Positions 18,317 to 28,237 are shown, numbered from the stretch's first letter. The stretch: DNA of 64,000 bases from Massilia sp. NR 4-1 (GCF_001191005.1 NZ_CP012201.1:6014001-6078000); one strand, 5' to 3'. Notes: generated by a model not told the origin, from the letters alone. A program made the numbers and translations.

Positions 18317-18970
18317 CTAGCGGTTGCCGTGGTGGGCCAGTCCCGCCGAACGGGCGAAAAAGGCTTGGCGCGCCGCGCGCTGGCTCTGCTGGTTCAAGGA
18401 CGGGGCGGCACGGCCCTGGTGACGCTGCTGCGCCAGTTCGTGCGCGCGCGCCAGCAGGCGGTGGGCCTGGTGGGTGTCCAGATAGAAGCGCGAGCAAGCC
18501 AGTTCCAGCGCATGGCGCCGGCTGCTGTGGCTGTCATCGGCGAAGTCTTCCAGCAGGCGCTGGCAGGCCGCCTGCCGCCCGCTGTAGGTGTCGGCCAGAT
18601 CGGCCCAGAAAGCAGCCACGGTATGGGCCAGATCGTGGCCGCGTGCCTGCAGCCAGGGTTCGTCGTTGAGCGGCTCATCGCTGGCGTCGGCCGTCTGCAG
18701 CTGCTGGCTGAGCTGGCAGCCCAGCTGGCGCAATTCGGCATCGAGTTCCGCCTCGTCGCCCAGCTCCTCGAGCAGGTCGCGCAGGATGTCGTTGGCCTCT
18801 TCGGCCAGCGTGTCGGCGCTTTCCGTGGCGGTCAGATAATGGACAGTGGATTTGAACAGGGTATACGTTTCGGGGGAAAGGTCGGCGCTTAAGGCGATTA
18901 CCCAAGAGTTCCGCTCGGTAATTTGAGCCGGTGTGGAGCTCATGCCCTCAGGAATGTAGTTGCGTTTCAT
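18317..18970 (-). CDS. Hypothetical helical protein
   Basis: 217 aa, family not recognised. It is soluble, acidic in the middle (DILRDLLEELGDEAELDAEL) and basic at the C-terminus, with predicted long helices and no signal or membrane segment. Two starts compete: ATG at 18970, or ATG at 18943, which gives MSSTPAQITERNS and lies four bases past a 17-codon upstream ORF. Its 3' end nearly meets that of the phosphoesterase gene, so the two are convergent. No function is proposed. Confidence 0.6.
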   Translation of the reverse strand: MKRNYIPEGMSSTPAQITERNSWVIALSADLSPETYTLFKSTVHYLTATESADTLAEEANDILRDLLEELGDEAELDAELRQLGCQLSQQLQTADASDEPLNDEPWLQARGHDLAHTVAAFWADLADTYSGRQAACQRLLEDFADDSHSSRRHALELACSRFYLDTHQAHRLLARAHELAQQRHQGRAAPSLNQQSQRAARQAFFARSAGLAHHGNR

Positions 18971-19001
18971 CTCGTTGGCCTTTCAAGCTATAGAGTTGCA
19001 T
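18948..19001 (-). CDS. Possible 17-codon leader ORF
   Basis: A short ORF encoding MQLYSLKGQRDETQLHS. It is preceded by the best ribosome site of the locus, AAAAGGAG, about six bases from its ATG. Its TGA is followed at once by GGGC and the ATG at 18943 of the orphan gene, an arrangement suited to translational coupling. It could also be a chance ORF. Confidence 0.3.
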   Translation of the reverse strand: MQLYSLKGQRDETQLHS

Positions 19002-19088
19002 GATGGTTCTCCTTTTGAAGCGGGTCGCCTCCGTTTTTCCGGAGTACCTAGCTATATCGCTGGCGCGCTGAAAACGTGACAAAAAATT

Positions 19089-19541
19089 TTATAACAGCCG
19101 TGCCCCCGCGCCTTGCGCTCCCAATTCGTCGTGCGGATTGCGCAAACGGCAATTTTCCACCGAGAGGCAGCCGCAGCCGATACAGTCGCCGAGCTGGTCG
19201 CGCAATTTGCTCAGGGTGGCGATCTTTTCGTCGAGTTCGGCTTGCCAGCGGCGCGACAGCCGGGCCCAGTCGGCCGCGTTGGGAGCGCGCCCGGCCGGCA
19301 GCGCGGCCAGGGCTTGCTGGATGGACGCGAGGGAAATGCCGACTCGCTGCGCCACCTTGATCACGGCCACGCGGCGCAGCACGTCGCGCGTGTAGCGGCG
19401 CTGGTTGCCGGCATTGCGCTGGCTGCCGATCAGTCCTTTTTCCTCGTAGAAATGAATTGCCGAAACCGCCACGCCGCTGCGCCGCGCCACCTCGCCCACC
19501 GTCAGTTGCCGGCTGCATTCGGCCGGATCGCATGTGCTCAT
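19089..19541 (-). CDS. soxR: Redox-sensing transcriptional activator SoxR
   Basis: MerR-family regulator of 150 aa. The winged helix-turn-helix is LTVGEVARRSGVAVSAIHFY, followed by the dimer helix. The iron-sulphur loop CIGCGCLSVENC supplies the four cysteines of the [2Fe-2S] cluster (C-x2-C-x-C-x5-C), which defines SoxR within the family. It reads away from a SnoaL-like gene and shares with it a 76-base control region carrying a SoxR box. A ribosome site AAGGA precedes the start. Confidence 0.95.
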   Translation of the reverse strand: MSTCDPAECSRQLTVGEVARRSGVAVSAIHFYEEKGLIGSQRNAGNQRRYTRDVLRRVAVIKVAQRVGISLASIQQALAALPAGRAPNAADWARLSRRWQAELDEKIATLSKLRDQLGDCIGCGCLSVENCRLRNPHDELGAQGAGARLL

Positions 19542-19551
19542 CAGAAAGTCC

Positions 19552-19582
19552 TTGACCTCAAGTTAAGTTGAGGTTTTACACT
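19552..19582 (+). promoter_or_regulatory. SoxR-dependent promoter with operator
   Basis: A -35 TTGACC (19552-19557) and a -10 TACACT (19577-19582) are separated by 19 bases, the overlong spacer that MerR-type activators act on. The spacer region holds CCTCAAGTTAAGTTGAGG (19556-19573), one base from a perfect palindrome and a near-exact match to known SoxR boxes. It faces the SnoaL-like gene. Confidence 0.85.
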
Positions 19583-19616
19583 GCTTTGCAATTCAACGCA
19601 AGCACAGGAGAGCAGC

Positions 19617-20069
19617 ATGAGGGCTATCGACAATGTGGCGCGCAATAAGGCCGTGGTGCGCAAGCTGTATGAGGAATGTTTTAACCAGGCAAATCTGGCC
19701 TTGCTGGACGAGCTGATCGCGCCGGATTTCGTCGGCAGCAAGGGCGAGCAGGGGCCGCGCGAATTCGCCGCCACCGTGGTCTCGGTGCAGACCGGTTTTC
19801 CCGGCGTGCAGTTTCGCATCGAGGATTTGTTCGGCGAAGGCGACCGCATCGCCGTGCGCTGGACCTTCACGGCGGCCCATGGCGGCCCGTTTGCCGGCGT
19901 CCCGCCCAGCAATGTGCAAGTGACGCAGCAGGGCAATGTGATTTACCAGCTGCGCGACGGCCAGATCATCCGCGCTTGGCTGCAGCTGGACCGGCTCGGC
20001 GTGCTGCAGCAGATCGGCGTGATGCCGCCCAGTTTCGCCGCGCCGCGGCCGGTGGCCGTGGCGGCGTGA
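19617..20069 (+). CDS. SnoaL-like polyketide cyclase / ester cyclase family protein
   Basis: 150 aa, single SnoaL-like (NTF2-fold) domain: VVRKLYEECFNQANLALLDE at the start, then IAPDFV and DRIAVRWTFTAAH, FAGVPPSN, and the closing GQIIRAWLQLDRLGVLQQIG. Family members range from polyketide cyclases to proteins of unknown activity, so no reaction is assigned. AGGAGA precedes the start. The gene sits 35 bases past a SoxR promoter, which suggests induction by redox-cycling compounds. Confidence 0.8.
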   Translation: MRAIDNVARNKAVVRKLYEECFNQANLALLDELIAPDFVGSKGEQGPREFAATVVSVQTGFPGVQFRIEDLFGEGDRIAVRWTFTAAHGGPFAGVPPSNVQVTQQGNVIYQLRDGQIIRAWLQLDRLGVLQQIGVMPPSFAAPRPVAVAA

Positions 20070-20144
20070 AAAGGATGGCCGTATGGATCACAAGCAGTTT
20101 CTCGCCATGTGGCGCGACGCGGTGCCGTGCAGCTGTGGCGCGGC

Positions 20145-20999
20145 TCAGCCGATGAACGAATCGAATTGCAGGTCGAATTCCTGCAAGGCCTTCTGCGCGT
20201 TCTGCATTTTCTTGCGGAACTCGGGGCCGCGCTGCAGTGCCAGGCCCACCGCCAGCACGTCGATCACCACCAAATAGGCCAGGCGCGCCGAAATCGGCGT
20301 GTAGGGGTCGGTGTTGAAGATCAGGTCGATCGGAATCAGCACCGTCGCCATCTCGGCCAGCGGCGTGCCGGACGGCGCCAGCACGATGACGTCGGCGCCG
20401 CCACGGCGCGCCAGCTTGACCGAACGCACCAGGGCCGGGCTGTTGCCGCGCTGCGAGATCGCCACCACGGCGTCGCCGGTGCGCAGGAGCGCGGCGGCGA
20501 TGCTGTGGATGGCCGGATCGGCGTAGGCCACGGTGGGCACGCCGGAGCGGAAGAATTTATGCTGGGCGTCGGCCGCCACGATGCCGGACGTGCCCTGGCC
20601 GTAGAACTCGATCTTGCTGGCGCGCGACAGGATGTCGAGCGCCTGCTGGATCGGCTCCGCCTGCAGATTGTTGCGCAGGTCGAGCAGGGTGTTGATCGAG
20701 CGGCTGCAGATCTTGTTGACCAGGTCGGCCGCCAGGTCGTCCTGGGTTGGCTGCTCGTTCAGGCCGGGCAGGGCCAGCGCCAGGCCTTGCGCCAGTTTCA
20801 GCTTGAATTCATGCCAGCCGTCGTAGCCCAGGGTGCGGCAGAAGCGCACCACGGTCGGCTCCGACACCTGGGCGTGCTTGGCCAGGCAGGTGATGTTTTC
20901 GTTCACCGTGCGCGAAGGGTTGTCGAGCACCGACAGGGCGACCTTGCGCTCGGACTTCGACAGCGAATCGAGCTGGGTGCGGATGGAATCGAGCAGCAT
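20145..20999 (-). CDS. hexR: HexR, RpiR-family regulator of glucose catabolism
   Basis: 284 aa: an N-terminal helix-turn-helix (residues 1-77; SEPTVVRFCRTLGYDGWHEF) and a C-terminal SIS sugar-phosphate domain (IEFYGQGTSGIVAADAQHKF, then VVAISQRGNS). HexR proteins respond to 2-keto-3-deoxy-6-phosphogluconate and control zwf, edd, eda and related genes. The start at 20999 shares a base with the zwf stop (TGATG), so it is co-translated with zwf; a longer frame to 21029 would intrude into zwf. Four matching sites occur in nearby control regions. Confidence 0.93.
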   Translation of the reverse strand: MLLDSIRTQLDSLSKSERKVALSVLDNPSRTVNENITCLAKHAQVSEPTVVRFCRTLGYDGWHEFKLKLAQGLALALPGLNEQPTQDDLAADLVNKICSRSINTLLDLRNNLQAEPIQQALDILSRASKIEFYGQGTSGIVAADAQHKFFRSGVPTVAYADPAIHSIAAALLRTGDAVVAISQRGNSPALVRSVKLARRGGADVIVLAPSGTPLAEMATVLIPIDLIFNTDPYTPISARLAYLVVIDVLAVGLALQRGPEFRKKMQNAQKALQEFDLQFDSFIG

Positions 21000-22471
21000 C
21001 AGTCTTCCGGCAGCGCTTCTTCGCGCCACTGCAAACCGTCGCGGCCGATCAGGGCGCTGGCCGCGGCCGGACCCCAGGTGCCGGAGGCATAGGGCAGCGG
21101 GGCGCTATCGTCCTGTTCCCAGTTATTGAGGATCGGTTCCACCCATTCCCAGGCCGCTTCCAATTCGTCGCCGCGCATGAACAGGGTGAGCTGGCCGCGC
21201 AGCACGTCGAGCAGCAGGCGCTCGTAAGCATCCATGCGCGGCATCTTGAAGGTTTCGCGGAAGTCCAGTTCCAGCTCGGCCGGTTTCAGGCGCATGCCTT
21301 CGCCCGGCGTCTTGGCCATCAGGTTCATGCGCAGGCCTTCGTCGGGCTGCAGGCGGATCACCAGGGAATTGGGCTGGAAGCTCGACGTCGGCTGGTTGAA
21401 GATCGAGTGCGGAATCTGCTTGAAGCGCACCACGATCTCGGCCAGCGAGTCGGCCATGCGCTTGCCGGTGCGCAGATAGAAGGGCACGCCGGCCCAGCGC
21501 CAGGTGTCGATTTCGGCCTTCATGGCGACGAAGGTTTCGGTGCGCGAGTGCTGCGGCGCATCCGGCTCGTCGCGGTAGCTCGGCACCGGTTTGCCGTCCA
21601 CATGGCCGGCGCGGTACTGGCCGCGCACGATGTTCTGCGCCAGCGTGGTCGGGGTGAAGCGTTTCAGCGAACGCAGCACCTGCAGCTTGGCGTCGCGCAC
21701 GGCGTCCGGCGCGATCGAGGTGGGCGGTTCCATGGCGACGATACACAGCAGCTGCAGCAGGTGGTTCTGCAGCATGTCGCGCAGGGCGCCCGAAGTGTCG
21801 TAGTAGCCGATGCGGTTGCCCACGCCGAGTTTTTCGGCGATGGTGATCTGCACGTCGGAAATCCACTCGCGGCGCCACAGCGGCTCGAACAGGATATTGC
21901 CGAAGCGCAGGGCCAGCAGGTTCTGCACGGTTTCCTTGCCGAGGTAATGGTCGATCCGGTAGATCTGCGATTCGGAGAAGACTTCGCCCACTTCGGCGTT
22001 GATCTGCTTGGCCGACGCCAGGTCGCGGCCCAGCGGTTTTTCCAGCACCACGCGCGAGTTGGGCGTGGCCAGGCCATTCTCTTTCAGGTTGTCGCAGATC
22101 TGGGCGAACAGATGGGGCGGCGTGGCCAGGTAGTAGACGCGGGTGATGGCCGGATCGGCGCGCAGCGCTTCGACCAGCGGCGCGTAGGTGTTCGACTCGG
22201 TCGCGTTGAGCGAGACGTAGACGATGCGCTTGGTGAAGCGCTCCCAGTTTTCGGCCGTGACGGCGGGCGATTTGATATGGGGTTTGGAGGTGGTGCTGAC
22301 GGTGTTCAGGAAGTCTTCCTGGCAGCAGTCCTGGCGGCCGACGCAGATGATGCGGGCCGAGGGCGGCAGGTCGCCGCAGACGTCGCGGCTGAACATCGCG
22401 GGCAGCAATTTGCGCATTGCCAGGTCGCCGCTGCCGCCAAACAGAACCAGATCAAAATCGGTAAGTGCCAT
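20999..22471 (-). CDS. zwf: Glucose-6-phosphate 1-dehydrogenase
   Basis: Oxidises glucose 6-phosphate to 6-phosphogluconolactone with NAD(P)+. 490 aa, normal length. It has the nucleotide-binding start LVLFGGSGDLAMRKLLPA and the active-site signature RIDHYLGKETVQNLLALRF, with the catalytic histidine just after GKE. It is first of the zwf-hexR pair, behind two HexR-like sites. The first codons read MALTDFDLVLFGG, as expected. Confidence 0.97.
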   Translation of the reverse strand: MALTDFDLVLFGGSGDLAMRKLLPAMFSRDVCGDLPPSARIICVGRQDCCQEDFLNTVSTTSKPHIKSPAVTAENWERFTKRIVYVSLNATESNTYAPLVEALRADPAITRVYYLATPPHLFAQICDNLKENGLATPNSRVVLEKPLGRDLASAKQINAEVGEVFSESQIYRIDHYLGKETVQNLLALRFGNILFEPLWRREWISDVQITIAEKLGVGNRIGYYDTSGALRDMLQNHLLQLLCIVAMEPPTSIAPDAVRDAKLQVLRSLKRFTPTTLAQNIVRGQYRAGHVDGKPVPSYRDEPDAPQHSRTETFVAMKAEIDTWRWAGVPFYLRTGKRMADSLAEIVVRFKQIPHSIFNQPTSSFQPNSLVIRLQPDEGLRMNLMAKTPGEGMRLKPAELELDFRETFKMPRMDAYERLLLDVLRGQLTLFMRGDELEAAWEWVEPILNNWEQDDSAPLPYASGTWGPAAASALIGRDGLQWREEALPED

Positions 22472-22497
22472 AATGTGTGAGTGCCGGTGGATAGTTT

Positions 22498-22512
22498 TGA
22501 AAATTTACTACG
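22498..22512 (-). promoter_or_regulatory. Putative HexR operator 1 upstream of zwf
   Basis: Minus-strand CGTAGTAAATTTTCA, 26 bases ahead of the zwf start. It differs at two positions from the site ahead of edd (TGTAGTAAAATTTCA) and resembles the known HexR palindrome TGTAAT-N3-ATTACA. Confidence 0.5.
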
Positions 22513-22529
22513 TAAATCTTGCTTTTGCA

Positions 22530-22544
22530 AGAAAAATTACTACA
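22530..22544 (-). promoter_or_regulatory. Putative HexR operator 2 upstream of zwf
   Basis: Minus-strand TGTAGTAATTTTTCT, centred 32 bases from operator 1, about three helical turns. It shares the TGTAGTAA half exactly with the edd site. Confidence 0.45.
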
Positions 22545-22685
22545 TTGTGACTGGCAAGATACTAGATTGCCCATGCCACGCGCCACTCAGCGCGCGATCA
22601 TGCCAGCGCTGGCTTAATCGGGGCTGAGGCGCGCTTGAGGCGCGGCTTGGCAGTGCTGCGGCGCCTTCAGTTGCGCCGCGCCGGT

Positions 22686-23579
22686 TCAGTCGCGGTAGGC
22701 CGCTTCCTCGCGTCCTGCGACCGCCACCTCCACCGCCAGCACACGGCCGCTCAGCGGCAGTTGCGCCAGTTCGGCGGCCGGGCGTTTGCCGGCGCTGGTG
22801 ATATACAGGGTGCGCAATGCGGGGCCGCCGAAAGCCACCATGGTCGGGCAGCGCACGGGCAGGCGGATCTCGTCGAGCTGCTCGCCGGCCGGCGACAGCT
22901 TCAGCACGCGTCCGCCCTCGAACATCGCCACCCAGTAATTGCCTTCGCTGTCGACGGCCGCGCCGTCGGGCCGGCCGCCATAGCTGCTGCTGGCCTTGTC
23001 GGTGGGGAAGCGGCGCACGTCGCGCTCGTTCCATACCTGGCCGGTGAGCGGATCGAAATCGAAGCGGGTGACGCGGTGGCTGGTGGTATCGGCATGGTAC
23101 ATGCTGCGGCCATCCGGGCTGAAACCGAGGCCGTTGGACACCGTCATGCCGCCCGACCAGACCTTGCGCAGCTGGCCGCGCTCCAGGCAGTACATCTCGG
23201 CGGCCGGCTTGTCGCGCGGTTCGTAGATGGTGCCGCACCAGAAGCGGCCGGCGGCATCGGTCTTGCCGTCGTTGAAGCGGGTGGTGGCCATGTCGAAGGG
23301 CGCGGGCGCCACTTCGGTCAGAGCGCCGCTTTCCGTGTCGAGATGGGCGAAGCCGCTGCGCAGGGCTACCATCAGGCCGCCGCGTTCGGCGCGCGCGATG
23401 GCGGAAGGTTCCGTCGCCATCTTCCAGCTGCGGCGCGCGCCGCTGGCAGGATGCAGGCGGTGGATGGCGAAACCTTCGATATCGACCCAGTAGAGGGCTT
23501 GTTCGGCGGCGTGCCAGAGCGGGCATTCGCCCACCACCATGGCTTCGTCGCAAGCGGTGCGGATGCTGTATTCGTTCAT
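22686..23579 (-). CDS. SMP-30/gluconolactonase/LRE family protein
   Basis: 297 aa six-bladed propeller of the SMP-30/regucalcin family. VVGECPLWH near residue 18 gives the metal-binding Glu, FNDGKTDAAGRFWCGT and VSNGLGFSPDGRSMYHAD give the central Asn/Asp ligands. Family members open sugar lactones such as gluconolactone. It begins 13 bases after pgi and lies just ahead of zwf, where a 6-phosphogluconolactonase is often found; no such gene is in this window. Acting on the zwf product is possible but is inference. Confidence 0.85.
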   Translation of the reverse strand: MNEYSIRTACDEAMVVGECPLWHAAEQALYWVDIEGFAIHRLHPASGARRSWKMATEPSAIARAERGGLMVALRSGFAHLDTESGALTEVAPAPFDMATTRFNDGKTDAAGRFWCGTIYEPRDKPAAEMYCLERGQLRKVWSGGMTVSNGLGFSPDGRSMYHADTTSHRVTRFDFDPLTGQVWNERDVRRFPTDKASSSYGGRPDGAAVDSEGNYWVAMFEGGRVLKLSPAGEQLDEIRLPVRCPTMVAFGGPALRTLYITSAGKRPAAELAQLPLSGRVLAVEVAVAGREEAAYRD

Positions 23580-23592
23580 ATCGTGGATACCG

Positions 23593-25242
23593 TTACTGTA
23601 CTTTGGCGGCTTTCGCCATCAGGATCAGGCCATTGGTCGAGCTGTCGTGGCGGACCGGATCGATGTCGCCCGTCAGCTCGGATTCGATCTTCTTGGCCAG
23701 CACCTTGCCCAGTTCCACGCCCCACTGGTCGAAGCTGGCGATATCCCACAGCACGCCCTGCACGAAGGTCTTGTGCTCGTAGAGCGCGATCAGGGCGCCC
23801 AGGGTGGCGGGGGTCAGCTGGTCCATCAGGATGGTGTTGCTGGGGCGGTTGCCGGGGAAGGTCTTGTGCGGCACCAGCGCTTCGATCTGCTCGGGCGGCA
23901 GCTGTTGCGCCGCCAGCTCGGCGCGCACCTCGTCCGCGGTCTTGCCCTTCATGAAGGCTTCCGACTGGGCGAAGCAGTTGGCCAGCAGGGCGTCGTGGTG
24001 GCCGTCCAGGTCATGGGTCGGACGCAGGGCGGCGATGAAGTCGATCGGGATGATGTCGGTGCCCTGGTGCAGCAGCTGGAAGTAGGCATGCTGGGCGTTG
24101 GTGCCGCACTCGCCCCAGACCACCGGGCAGGTCGGCGTGTCGACCGGCTGGCCGCTGCGCGTGACGCGCTTGCCATTGCTTTCCATATCGAGCTGCTGCA
24201 GATAAGCCGGGAAGCGGTTCAGGTCCTGGTGGTAGGGCGCGATGGTCAGCGAGGTGGCGCCCAGGAACTGGCGGTTCCAGAAGCCGGTCAGGGCCAGCAG
24301 CACGGGCATATTCTGCTCCAGCGGCGCCGCGCGGAAATGTTCGTCCATCGCCTGCGCGCCTTCCAGCAGGGTGCTGAAATATCCGAAGCCCACGCTCAGC
24401 GCCACCGACAGGCCGATGGCCGACCACAGCGAGTAGCGGCCGCCGACCCAGTCCCAGAACGGGAACATATTCTCGGGATCGATGCCGAAGGCCCGCACGG
24501 CGGCGGTGTTGGTGGAAACGGCGACGAAGTGGCGCGCCAGGTGCTCTTCCTTGGCCGAGGCCAGGAACCAGCGCCGCGCCGTGTGCGCGTTGAGCATGGT
24601 TTCGGCCGTGGTGAAGGTTTTCGAGGCCACGATGAAGAGGGTGGTGTCGGGCTTGACCTGTTCCAGCACGGCGTCCATATCGTGCCCGTCCACATTCGAG
24701 ACGAAGTGCATCTTCAGGCGCGGATGGGCGTAGGAGCGCAGCGCCAGGCAGGCCATCTTCGGCCCCAGGTCGGAGCCGCCGATGCCGATGTTGACGATGT
24801 CGGTGATGGGCTTGCCGCTGTGGCCGAGCCAGGCGCCGGCGCGCACGCGGTCGCTGAAGGCCTTGATACGGTCCAGCACGGCGTGCACATCGGCGCCCAC
24901 GTCCTGACCGTCGACGATCAGCTGCTTGCCGCGCGGCATACGCAGCGCTGTGTGCAGCACGCTGCGGTGTTCGGTAAGATTGATTTTCTCGCCGGCGAAC
25001 ATGGCGTCGCGCTGGGCTTCCACGCCGCGTTCGCGCGCCAGGTCGAGCAGCAGGGCGATGGTGCGGGCGTCAGCGCGGTTCTTCGAATAGTCGAGGAAGA
25101 GGCCGGCCGCGTCCGTCGTCATGGCCGGAAAGCGCTGGGCATCGGCGGCGAACAGCTGGCGCAGCTGCCAGTCCTTGGCCTCGGCGGCGTGGGATTCGAG
25201 GGCCCGGAAGCTGGCGGTGGAGGTCAGGGGAGGCTGGCGCAT
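23593..25242 (-). CDS. pgi: Glucose-6-phosphate isomerase
   Basis: Interconverts glucose 6-phosphate and fructose 6-phosphate. 549 aa. Landmarks are VNIGIGGSDLGPKMACLAL, the phosphate-loop SKTFTTAETMLN, GECGTNAQHAYFQLLHQGT with the catalytic Glu and His, and a C-terminal lysine region QGVLWDIASFDQWGVELGK. In an Entner-Doudoroff organism it also recycles fructose 6-phosphate. It is transcribed divergently from edd across a 233-base region with two HexR-like sites. Confidence 0.97.
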   Translation of the reverse strand: MRQPPLTSTASFRALESHAAEAKDWQLRQLFAADAQRFPAMTTDAAGLFLDYSKNRADARTIALLLDLARERGVEAQRDAMFAGEKINLTEHRSVLHTALRMPRGKQLIVDGQDVGADVHAVLDRIKAFSDRVRAGAWLGHSGKPITDIVNIGIGGSDLGPKMACLALRSYAHPRLKMHFVSNVDGHDMDAVLEQVKPDTTLFIVASKTFTTAETMLNAHTARRWFLASAKEEHLARHFVAVSTNTAAVRAFGIDPENMFPFWDWVGGRYSLWSAIGLSVALSVGFGYFSTLLEGAQAMDEHFRAAPLEQNMPVLLALTGFWNRQFLGATSLTIAPYHQDLNRFPAYLQQLDMESNGKRVTRSGQPVDTPTCPVVWGECGTNAQHAYFQLLHQGTDIIPIDFIAALRPTHDLDGHHDALLANCFAQSEAFMKGKTADEVRAELAAQQLPPEQIEALVPHKTFPGNRPSNTILMDQLTPATLGALIALYEHKTFVQGVLWDIASFDQWGVELGKVLAKKIESELTGDIDPVRHDSSTNGLILMAKAAKVQ

Positions 25243-25291
25243 AATATCCGTGTAGAAGAAATGGAATTTGTCTAACTATACAATAAAATCA

Positions 25292-25306
25292 GGTAAATTC
25301 ACTACA
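25292..25306 (-). promoter_or_regulatory. Putative HexR operator near pgi
   Basis: Minus-strand TGTAGTGAATTTACC lies 50 bases ahead of the pgi start, in the pgi-edd divergent region. It is a weaker match with the TGTAGT half intact. Confidence 0.35.
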
Positions 25307-25435
25307 ATTCAATTGCGAGCAGCTGTTACATTGGTTTTCCGTGCTGCACATAATGAGTCTCAAAGGCAATTTTAATTGCCATTCTGCCTAATCTGCTCAA
25401 TCCTGCGGCACGTAAATGCGCGGTTTACTGAAAAG

Positions 25436-25450
25436 TGTAGTAAAATTTCA
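25436..25450 (+). promoter_or_regulatory. Putative HexR operator ahead of edd
   Basis: TGTAGTAAAATTTCA, 26 bases ahead of the edd start, a close match to the HexR palindrome and the best of the four copies around this locus. Its place just before the ribosome site AAGGA suits repression. Confidence 0.55.
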
Positions 25451-25475
25451 GTAAATTCATCGATAAGGAACGATT

Positions 25476-27401
<1,926 letters not shown>

Positions 27402-27402
27402 G

Positions 27403-28023
27403 ATGACCTTACTCGACATTATGCGTACTTCGGCCGTGATCCCCGTGATTGCGATTGACGATCCCGAGCATGCCGTGCCGCTGGCGAAAGCGCTGGTGGC
27501 GGGCGGCATCCGCGTGCTGGAAGTGACGTTGCGCACCAAGCACGGCCTGGGCGCGATCCGCGCCATGAGCGCCGTGGAAGGCGCCATCGTCGGCGTCGGC
27601 ACCCTGACCCAGCCCGAGGAATTCGCCGCCGCGCGCGACGCCGGCGCCGTGTTCGGCGTCTCGCCCGGCCTGACGCCGGCCCTGGTCGCCGCCGCCAAGT
27701 CCAGCGGCTTGCCGCTGCTGCCGGGCGTGATGACCCCGTCCGAAGTGATGGCCGCGCGCGAGCAGGGCTTCCAGCAACTCAAGCTGTTCCCGGCGGTGCC
27801 GGCCGGCGGCGTCGGCATGCTGAACGCCATCAACGGCCCGCTGCCCGACATCACCTTCTGCCCGACCGGCGGCATCTCGCAAGTGACCGCGTCGTCCTTC
27901 CTGGCCTGCAAGAACGTGGCCTGCGTCGGCGGCTCCTGGCTGACCCCGAAAGACGCCATGCAGGCCGGCGACTGGGACAAGATCACCGAACTGGCCAAGG
28001 CGGCCAGCAGCCTGCGCGGCTGA
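27403..28023 (+). CDS. eda: KDPG/KHG aldolase
   Basis: Splits KDPG into pyruvate and glyceraldehyde 3-phosphate. 206 aa TIM barrel. VIPVIAIDDPEHAVPLAKAL opens the protein, VLEVTLRT holds the active-site Glu, QLKLFPAVPAGG the Schiff-base lysine and CPTGGIS the phosphate loop. It starts one base after the edd stop, and a terminator follows 22 bases after its own stop. Confidence 0.97.
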   Translation: MTLLDIMRTSAVIPVIAIDDPEHAVPLAKALVAGGIRVLEVTLRTKHGLGAIRAMSAVEGAIVGVGTLTQPEEFAAARDAGAVFGVSPGLTPALVAAAKSSGLPLLPGVMTPSEVMAAREQGFQQLKLFPAVPAGGVGMLNAINGPLPDITFCPTGGISQVTASSFLACKNVACVGGSWLTPKDAMQAGDWDKITELAKAASSLRG

Positions 28024-28045
28024 TCCCGGCCAGCTTCGATTGAGG

Positions 28046-28068
28046 TGGCGCCTGCGGGCGCCATTTTT
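28046..28068 (+). terminator. Rho-independent terminator after eda
   Basis: TGGCGCC (28046-28052) and GGCGCCA (28057-28063) form a seven-base stem with a four-base loop, followed directly by TTTTT. Confidence 0.85.
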
Positions 28069-28145
28069 CGTTTTTGCGCCAGGAACGTTCGCCGAGTTTG
28101 CCTGCTGCCGATTGCTGCCGTGCCCGGATTTGCCTGAGTGAAGGT

Positions 28146-28155
28146 CCCCCCCCCC
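28146..28155. repeat. Homopolymer of ten C
   Basis: A run of ten C lies in the 214-base gap between eda and the reductase gene, outside any coding region. The rest of this gap holds the eda terminator and nothing else recognisable. Confidence 0.9.
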
Positions 28156-28237
28156 TGCAATTTCAGGCATTTTCAAACAAAGCGAGACAGAATCAGGCAG
28201 TCATTCCAGACGGATTCCGCGAGGATGCCGGAACGGA

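Noticed and set aside
20083..20277. Short ORF starting MDHKQFLAMWRDAVP with a fair ribosome site after the SnoaL-like gene
   Set aside because: It runs antisense into hexR after about 20 codons and turns into shadow sequence. It could be the remnant of a lost gene, but nothing supports a product.
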